Shown: in pieces, positions 56,844-64,000 of the stretch
How positions within the stretch are numbered: the stretch's first letter is position 1
Layout: every line of letters starts with the position of its first letter
NCBI GenBank assembly: GCA_021234155.1
Contig: JAJEKV010000064.1
Span: 1,362,001 to 1,426,000 of the forward strand
Origin: Isoetes taiwanensis
Lineage: Eukaryota > Streptophyta > Lycopodiopsida > Isoetales > Isoetaceae
Direction: 5' to 3'
Length of the DNA: 64,000 nucleotides
Translations under genes and position numbers: made by a program
Notes under the pieces: model-generated
What the model was told of the DNA's origin: nothing
The model's database searches: none
The model's input: only the letters and a program-made list of their open reading frames with translations

Positions 56844-59000
56844 CCTATCTTAAGCTTGACTTTGCTAAAGCTTACGATAGTGTCCGTTGGGAGTTCTTGT
56901 CTGCCATGATGTTAGCGTTGGGCTGTGGTCCACGCTTTACAGAGACAATCATGAAGCTGCATAAGTCAGCACGGGCTACGGTGGTGTGCCAAGGTGAGCC
57001 CTCCGCCTTTTTCTCCTTAGGCAGAAGGGTGCGTCAGGGGTGCCCTTTGGCCCGTTTTTTTTTCTGATTGTGGCGGAGGCCTTTGTCTCGATTGTTTTTT
57101 CTGCGGTGGAGGAGGGAGTGGTGGATGGGCTTGGATGCGGGATGGTAGCCGCCAGATTATTAACCGGTTGCCGATGACACTTTCCTCTTCTTGATGGCGA
57201 AAGAGAGGAATTTCCCGGAATGTGAAGGGTTTGTTGGATACTTTCTCCTTGGCCTCGGGCATTCTTACGAATTGGGGTAAGTGCTCCGCATTATGGGCCC
57301 GGTGACTCCGCCTCCCCTTGTTTGGCTCTATTCCCTTGGAAGGTGATTCCGGGTAATGTGTGTACTAAGGCTGTTGGGTATTCCCTTTGGAGGGATGTTT
57401 CCATGGGGAGGGTGTGGGATGAGATTTTGCGGGGGTTGCGAAAACACCTCAATTGGTGGAAGGGTAGCAAGTTGTCCATGGCGGGTGGGATTACTATTGC
57501 CAAGTCGGTTACTTTGTAGCACTCATGTGTATCTGACATCTGCGATGCTAGCTCCCGAGGGTAAGATCTGGGGCTTTGGATAAGATTGTTCGAAATTTTG
57601 TGTGGGGCGGGGGATGATGAGGGGGCGCTTGTTAAAGTGGCTTGGTGGAAGTGTCTCGCCGGGGAGGATGGGGGCTTGGCCATTCGGATTTGGCGCTTGC
57701 ATAGTAAGGTGTTGGTCTCCAAGTTTGTTTGGAGCATTCGCAGATGGAGCATCTTCTCCCGGTGGGCGTTGTTCTGCGATCTCTTCGCCATTGTGTGGCG
57801 TTTGGGAAGCCGTCTGTGCATGTGGAGTTGCCCTGGGCATTGTTGTATGGTCTCCGGCCTTTCCCACATGCATCCCCTTTTCTCACAGGAGTGTTGCGGG
57901 CTTGGGATCATGTGCATGTGCTCTTCCAGCTAGATTATGCCTCAGTTTATCACCACTCTTCTCCTTTCTTGTGGGTTCCTCTACCCCCTGCGCACTTGCC
58001 CTTGGTGCCACCGCGCATGCATGCTTGACGGGGCCGGGCCCGGAGGCGAAGCTGTTGTGCTCACCTTGGAGGATTGGTATTGGGGTGGTCAGCTAGCCGT
58101 GGGAGTTCTTCGAGCTCGCTTTTCGCTGAGGGCGATGTAGGGCTATCACGGGAACACGTGGCGGGGAGTATTAGCTACACATCACCGATAGTCCCTCGGG
58201 ATGATGTGGTGGTGCGAGGTTTGGAAGGTTCATCCGGGATGTTGTGTCTTCTTGCTTTGTGCGGTCTTCTTCTGCGGGTCGCGGCTATTCATGACACTTT
58301 GCCCCCCTCGGGCAAGTGGTCTCTGCGGCTTCAGGGTTCTCGATGGCTTCGGTTTGGGCGTGGACATGGAGCTCATTTCCCCACCAGAAGGTTAGGTTAT
58401 ACATGGCGAGGTGGTGCAGTTGTATTAGGGTGAATGCCCTTGTGAGTCGGTTTAGGCGGGTGTGAGCCCTCTCTTGCCCTTGTTGTGGCCTTCATCGTGA
58501 GGGCCTTGGAGCATTATGCGGTTTTATGCCCTCACTTGCGGTGCTGCACAGGATTGGGTTAGGGCTCTGTTTTGGTGAGATTGACTAGCCGGCGATTCTT
58601 TTGCTTCATGTGTATCTGGTGCTTCGCGCTTTTGCGGCAGCAAACCTGCATTTGTCGTGGCTTAGTTGGTGTAGCTGATTTGAAGCGGCGGTTGTGGATC
58701 TTCGGGGGATTGACCTGCGGCCTCTCGATTCCTCGACTTCGGTACAAGCTATTTCAAAGCTTTCTGGTGTTCCCGGGAGTAGTAGAGCGGAAGTTTGCCA
58801 TTTGGCGGGACTTCTTGGGTGTTGTAGATGGTGATGGTCGGTTTGTACAGCAGTAGAGTTGCAGTTTTTCTGTGAGTTTGTTGTGGAGTGTCGAGGTATC
58901 GCTGTCTCTTTGGGGCAGTTCTCCTTCCTCCTCACTTGCTTTGTAACATTACCATTCTTTTAATATATTGATGACACAGTTCTTAAAAAAAAAAAAAAAA
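56844..59000 (+). mobile_element. 5'-truncated LINE (2.2 kb) with 10-bp target duplication
   Basis: It is flanked by AACTATAATG (56834-56843 and 59001-59010) and ends with a poly(A) of about 17. It starts inside the reverse transcriptase (LDFAKAYDSVRWEFLSAMML), followed by GRRVRQGCPLA (57.03 kb) and LSMAGGITIAKS (57.48 kb), and closes with the zf-RVT-type end. GC content is much higher than the host DNA. Frameshifts and stops break it. It lies in the TGTGTCAA-rich sequence. Confidence 0.95.
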
Positions 59001-59010
59001 AACTATAATG

Positions 59011-60098
59011 TCATCAGTCCTAAAGCTTTATATCCACTTTGTTGCATATTTGTGTCAATATTTGTAAAATATTTTTGTCACCTTTTATAGAATGTATAAC
59101 AACTTGCAGTGTCAAACATATTGATAGTTTTTCATTAATGCTCTGTTACATATTGTGGCATTTACTTCATGGATTGCATCAAGAATTTGTCAATGTTGTG
59201 GCATCATGAAATAGAAATGCATAGACATCGTGACACAAAAAGGGCTAAGCTTGATACAAAAGTGCCACTAGCTAATGTAAGGAAAAAGCCTACCAAATAG
59301 ACATTTTATATTATTAGCAACTTTCCTTTTCTAAGATACAAGATTTGCTGCAATTCTAGCATGTTCATGTGGCTTAACATGTCACTGAAACTTGTTATAG
59401 GTCGTTGTAAATTTTTGCACCCACAGCTGAGGAAATTAAAAAATGTGGGAAATTGCCTTCGCGACCCTGAGTACATTCTTTGAAGCTTGGAACTATTGCA
59501 ACTCCAATTGAACATGCAAGATTCACTTCCAATGACCAACATCACGCAGAGAAAATGGTACATGTAATGGAAGGATCCTTTGACCTAGGGTCTCTTACTC
59601 TATCCCCTTTGGATCTTAACAGGTTCCTAGCTATGGCATCTGATCCTCGATCTCCACTCCCTTCTTTGTACGTTATGATCGTATCAGAGAAAGGAAGAAC
59701 ATTTGCTAAAGTGGACTGCGTTTAATTGAAAAAGGATGCAACTATTATTTACCTTGATAAGAGTTCAATAGAAAGAGGATGCAACTATTAGTTAGCCCTA
59801 AAAGAATAGGTTTATTGATATGCTAATGTTGACTTTTGTCAGCATAATAGATGCATCTTGTCGCAACTGCTATACCAGCTATAGCACCATGCATGCTTTG
59901 CTTGTGCACACTTCCTAGATGTAAGTTCTGTTAATGTGCACTGCAATATGTCCCTTCGCTATATGCTTGCTGCATCCTAGAAAGCAAGATATGAGGTCTC
60001 GCATCAGATGAAAAAAAACCTTTGGTGGTCACAAAGGAAAAAACCTGAGTGCTATAATTTTCTAATATCTATGCTTATTCTCAAGGACACCAAGAGCT
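59011..60098. other. Host sequence right of the LINE, no supported gene
   Basis: The first ~230 bases continue the TGTGTCAA-type repeats. The rest (59.4-60.1 kb) has only short frames without motifs. AGAAAGAGGATGCAACTATTA-like text occurs twice near 59730-59790. Confidence 0.4.
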
Positions 60099-60560
60099 TT
60101 AACATTGTCTGATGTCTCTTTCACCTAGGGGGTTAGTAAAAATGTCTGCAACCATAACTGTCGCTGACCAATATTCCAACCTAAGTACGTGCTTTGCAAC
60201 TTCAACATAATGATAATATAACTCAATGTGCTTGGATTTGGAATGCAGAACTTCGTCTTTTGATAAAGCTATAGCACTTTGATTATCACAGATAAGTATA
60301 CTCTGTCCATCTTGAACTTGTCTTAAGCACTCTAACAAACGTCGCAACCAAACACGTTCGCGGCTCGCCAAAGATGCATCAACAGATTCTGCTTCAGCAG
60401 TGGAAAGTGAAACACATCGTTTTTTCTTACTCATCCAAGATACCAGAGATTTTCCTAAGAAGAAACAACAACCACTTGTTGATCTGTATGTGTCCGGACA
60501 ACCACCCCATTATGCATCTGTGTATCCAAGCAACCTGAAATCATTCAAGCCTGTCTACTT
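60099..60560 (-). pseudogene. Copia RNase H fragment
   Basis: The minus strand reads MSKKKRCVSLSTAEAESVDA, DGQSILICDNQSAIALSKDE, SKSKHIELYYHYVEV and VADIFTNPLGE, the usual RNase H end of Copia pol (AEAE, DNQSA, KHI-x3-YH-x2-R/E, ADxxTK). A degenerate stretch to about 60560 (YTDADWGG-like, in another frame) precedes it. The rest of the element and its LTRs are not seen. Confidence 0.85.
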
Positions 60561-61079
60561 ACTATGTTGGAGTTGTAAGATTATTGCATAATGGACTGTG
60601 AACTTGCTCGAGATTCTTTGGCTTAAAATACACAGGTTCTATCAGTAGATCAACTTGACCTAGTGTTGTTACAGAAAATAAAGAAAGGTCAGTTGAAATA
60701 TCATGGTTGTTGAAAATAACCTATGGTTTCAAAGGGATGGCCCTATTATATTATAAGGGTCGTTATTTCTATTGTTAAGATAACGAAATATTGGAAGGAA
60801 CCATATAAACTTAGAAAATAAAAAGGGGTGGCCAAACCGAGATGCATGATCATCTCCTTAACCGTCGGAGAGTGCGACTTTTTTTAAGTTTTTTCGAAGT
60901 ATGTTTTCGTGTTTTTTTGTAAGGAATATTCTTAATACATACTCTAATATGGAGATAACTGAGTATATAAAATTGGCAGGAATCTTCATTTCTATATAAT
61001 ATCTTCAGCACTTTACACCAAAAATTTGATCTTGCCTGCTACTTTTCTAGATATACAATAACAATTACTTTTGAATAAT

Positions 61080-61391
61080 TTAATTGGCACCTAAAATCAT
61101 TGCTAGTGTAGCATCCGTCAATACTGCTTGAATCACCTCCTTGTTATCTTTTGGGTTATGTCCCAACACCTTGTTGTAGTGTTTGCAGAGGAGAAATCTA
61201 CCCTTGCAATCATGTTTCATGAATTCTGGACAACTACATCTAGGGTTTGCACTAATCTCAATCTTGTAAATGTTGGTATCTCTTCTGAGCTCATAAATTA
61301 CATGCTTTCCGCATGTGATAATCTGTTTTCCAACTACTTCTGCTTCCATGTCATAACTTCGCTCTAGATTCACATCTTCATCGTTACTCAA
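61080..61391 (-). CDS. SWIM zinc-finger protein fragment
   Basis: The frame contains VIYELRRDTNIYKIEISANP, then RCSCPEFMKHDCKGRFLLCK and HYNKVLGHNPKDN. C-x-C...C-x-H with this spacing is the SWIM zinc-binding motif of plant nuclear proteins and MULE/FAR1-type transposase derivatives. The open frame extends upstream without a stop to about 61425 (RRVNKRTRLSNDED), so this is probably one exon of a larger gene or a relic. The end (DATLAMILGAN-stop) is intact. No partner exons were recognised nearby. Confidence 0.6.
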   Translation of the reverse strand: MSNDEDVNLERSYDMEAEVVGKQIITCGKHVIYELRRDTNIYKIEISANPRCSCPEFMKHDCKGRFLLCKHYNKVLGHNPKDNKEVIQAVLTDATLAMILGAN

Positions 61392-61425
61392 TCTTGTTCT
61401 TTTATTGACACGCCTTCCATTATGA

Positions 61426-61805
61426 GATACATTATGAGCAACACCTCAGTGCATTATGAGATACGGGTAGGTTCTATTATCTCCTCCATTAGGCCACATC
61501 CTCACCAAGTCAAGTATTGAGCAAAAAGTAAAGAAACGCAAACGATGTCTTTACATCGATGACGAGGCACAAGAAGATACTTGATTTGAAAATATAAAAT
61601 ATCTCTGTCATTTATACATTGACATAAAATATTATTATCTGACATAAAATATTATCTGACATAAAATATCTCTATGTAGTCTCTACAATTATTGCAGTGA
61701 CATAAATTACTATGCTATTTCTAATATTGTAATCGATCTATCTACTTTCTAGGTGTAATTCTCCAATTCTTCTTGTTTATATTATTAAATGTTGTTATCT
61801 AGATA
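61426..61805. other. Spacer with short tandem repeats
   Basis: TGACATAAAATATTAT-type units repeat three times at 61619-61670. No gene seen. Confidence 0.5.
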
Positions 61806-62371
61806 CCATTGAGTAAAGAAAATTGGGAAATTCATTTAGCAATGATAGGAGCTTCTGCCTTAGATCTGAATTGAACAGAACCAACATTGGATTCTTGTTC
61901 TGCAACAAGGTAAGAATTTTGAACCAGTTCCAAAAGATCATCAACAGTTTCCTCCCATGTAGCAGACTTTTTGCTGGTCACCATGATTTCATTAATGTGT
62001 TCCCAAGACCGGGGAAGAGATTTGTAAAGCCTTAGCTTTTCTGTGCAGAGGACAATGCATGCTCCTGTCATGTATTAGCCAAGAGATCAAATTTTTCTTG
62101 TAGCTTGATGATGTGAAGACGCAGATCTTGATTATCCTGGAATTGTGAATTCTCAAGTTCGGTATGCAATTGCAACACCTCCAAATCAGTTTTCTTTCCA
62201 TAACAGTTTGCTAAAAAATCCCACAAATGCTTGCTCCCAGCTCTTCTCGGATCAACTGGAGCATATTTTTAGATATGCATATAGCGATGCATGCCAAAGC
62301 TTTGTTATCTTTTTGTTTCCACAGCAAAAAATCCTTTTGTTGTTGCGCATCTGCTTCTTTAGTGACAATGG
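61806..62371 (-). repeat. 566-bp copy of a Copia gag segment
   Basis: Almost identical to 55227-55792 and limited exactly to that segment. It starts CCATTG, ends CAATGG and has GATA on both sides. There is no LTR, primer site or pol attached. Confidence 0.9.
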
Positions 62372-62702
62372 GATAAAGATCAGAGAAGACAGATTCGATC
62401 AGGCAGGTGGTTCATCGACCATTCTATTAACTTGGGTGAATCAATCAAACAAGGAAAATGCTGTGAAATAAGATCATTGTTGAAGTTCAGTTCTCTGCTA
62501 CAGTGTTGCGATGGTTTAAAGGTTAAATATTTTCCTTACCATTGAAACCTTTGGATTTGTGACTTTGTTATGGTATGACTAATGACTCAATGAAAATTCT
62601 CATATGAATATCATTGAAAGATTGCATGTGAGTAAGTTTAAGATGTGCATTGAAGGCTGTGTCTAAGTGAATCTAAGCTATAGAATTGTTATAATTCTAA
62701 CA
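62372..62702 (+). other. Probable 5' LTR end or leader of the Copia element that follows
   Basis: The stretch ends ATTCTAACA two bases before a primer-binding site, as an LTR would. I cannot place the LTR start; part of it may be displaced by the 566-bp segment. Confidence 0.4.
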
Positions 62703-64000
62703 TCTGTTATCAGAGCAAAGGTTGTGAAGATGTCAAGCAGGTTTGGAGCCAGTCTTCTCAGCAGTGTTGATGTTTATAAAGAGGGGCCTGGGTTTCAAGT
62801 TTGGAAGGATTCTATAGTGCATATCTTGGAGGTTTAGGATCTCTGGGATTTAGTAAATCCTCTGGAGGAGAGTTCAACAAGTACAAGGGCTGTTACAACA
62901 AGAGGTATTGTTTCTAATACTAATGAAGCTGAGAGTTCAGGGGAAGTCAACTCTACAGAATCCACAGGAGGATCTAAGGGGAGCAAATCTGAATATGCCA
63001 GGATAAAAGAGGCACAAGGAATCATCAGTTCCAAGATAAGTCCTACTATTAGACTAAAATTAAGAAATAAAACACCAAAGGAAATGTGGATGTACTTGAT
63101 GAAACAACCTCATCACAAATAGATTTACTTGATAAAGAACTTAGAAGCTTGAAGTTGCATGATGAAGATGATCTCTCAGAGTTCTTTAATAAATTTGACA
63201 ATATTGTGGCTGACTTGGCTGCTGTTGGAGTAGACTTGTCTGAAAGGTTTCAAGTTCTCACAATAGCTAGAGCTGTGATTGAGAATGAACAATTAGGACT
63301 ATTTATCAGAAATGTGGCAAAAACCAGAGATGAGGCAGAGAGTATTTTAAGGACTGAAGTTGAGCAGAAGAAGATTGCAAAAGGAAATGAGGAAGAAGGC
63401 ACTGAAATATTATTTGTAGGCAAAAGGGGAAAAGGTTCAAATGATAAAATAATTTGTTACTATTGCCATGAGCAGGGGCATATTAAGAATAATTGTCCTA
63501 AGTTAAAAAGAGAATTCAATTGCTATACATGTGGAGGAAAGGGGCATTTAGCTGCAAAATGCCCTACTCCTAAGGATTATGACAAAGGGAAAGGGAAGGG
63601 CAGTACCAATAGAGGAGGAAAAACAAATATCAGAGGTCGAGGGGAGAGAAAATCTGTTGGAGCCTTTATTACCAAGGAACATGACCATGAAGCAAAAGAT
63701 TCCATTGAAGATGAAGATGAGGTAATTGGTGAATTTGCTATACTTGATAAAGAAGTTGCTAACAAAAGATGTAATTCTCTTGTAGTTGATAGTGGAACTG
63801 AAAGATTAGTAGTGCAAACTACTGATCTGTTGAAGAAGATATCGAGAAGTCACACAAAAAATGTGAAAGTAGGAAATGGAGATCCATTGAAGGAAGGGGT
63901 TTGCTGCAATTGAGGGATTTGTATGGGAACATAGTTGATATCGAGAATGTATTGTGTGTGCCAAGTATAATAAAAATTTTGATTTCTGTTAGTCAGCTTG
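62703..64000 (+). mobile_element. Ty1/Copia element, 5' part (runs off the window)
   Basis: A primer-binding site TGTTATCAGAGC (62705-62716, one base off the methionine-tRNA complement) is followed at 62730 by gag and then protease. The element continues beyond base 64000. Confidence 0.85.
62730..64000 (+). pseudogene. Copia gag-protease, with stop and frameshifts
   Basis: The frame starts MSSRFGASLLSSVDVYKEGP and soon meets a TAG (LEV-stop-DLWDLVNP). A one-base shift near 63085 moves into MDVLDETTSSQIDLLDKELR, the capsid-like gag part. Two CCHC zinc knuckles follow (CYYCHEQGHIKNNC at about 63460 and CYTCGGKGHLAAKC at about 63522), which bind element RNA, then a lysine/glycine-rich stretch and the protease box VVDSG at about 63785. 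Another shift near 63895 leads to YGNIVDIENVLCVPSIIK. The protease keeps its aspartate, but the stop and shifts make the copy inactive. Confidence 0.88.

Noticed and set aside
57291-57917. 208-codon minus-strand frame and several plus-strand frames of similar size
   Set aside because: They are shadow frames in the GC-rich LINE; RT motifs show the true direction is plus.

Overview
The window looks like nuclear DNA of a land plant with a large, repeat-rich genome. A fern or other seed-free plant is my inference. It rests on spliced plant-type genes, a pentatricopeptide-repeat (PPR) relic of the type expanded in ferns and lycophytes, and dense layers of Copia, L1-type LINE, hAT and small inverted-repeat elements. 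Nothing looks bacterial or organellar. Only one host gene is clearly intact: a spliced, minus-strand molybdate-transporter-2 (MFSD5-like) gene at 36253-38464 with eight coding exons and 463 codons. Other host-like sequences are partial or broken: a universal-stress-protein gene (6685-7064), a PPR pseudogene (14055-14669), a SWIM zinc-finger fragment (61080-61391), an unrecognised acidic-tail protein gene with one frameshift (1609-2602), and a histone-H3-fold reading frame with three nonsense codons followed by a poly(A) tract (2714-4240).

Layout. 1-1528: 5' end of a minus-strand Copia element (LTR, primer-binding site, 380-codon open gag). 1.6-4.2 kb: the two decayed minus-strand genes. 5-7.1 kb: spacer and the USP gene. 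7.97-9.02 kb and 21.2-28.2 kb: two loci of one unusual repeat family. Each locus is two elements joined head to tail; each element has terminal inverted repeats and a terminal 8-bp-stem palindrome. The second locus carries a minisatellite and a tyrosine-recombinase fragment. 9.4-12 kb: a SINE/LINE-like tail, a 157-bp tandem repeat, a MITE and a 145-bp fold-back. 14 kb: the PPR relic. 16.3-18.9 kb: an internally deleted LTR retrotransposon with a hAT MITE in one LTR. 29.7-35.3 kb: a near-full-length minus-strand LINE. 36.2-38.5 kb: MOT2. 40.7-43.9 kb: a sister LINE on the plus strand, cut off inside the reverse transcriptase. 43.9-56.4 kb: a hAT transposase and a Copia element, each split in two. 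48.7-50.3 kb: a complete small LTR element with target-site duplication. 56.8-59.0 kb: a 5'-truncated LINE with target-site duplication. 60-64 kb: Copia fragments and the start of a plus-strand Copia gag-pol.

The strongest single deduction is that the hAT halves (about 44-45.1 kb and 54.5-54.8 kb) and the Copia halves (45.1-47.9 kb and 54.8-56.2 kb) are explained together by one inversion of about 9,675 bp, with breakpoints near 45100/45101 and 54775/54776. Undoing it gives one Copia element in integrase order flanked by the same 5-bp target-site duplication, and one hAT frame that stays open across the junction. The second strongest is the palindrome-ended repeat family. It contains a 17-nt stem with four compensated base changes between the two loci, so a hairpin appears to have been conserved.
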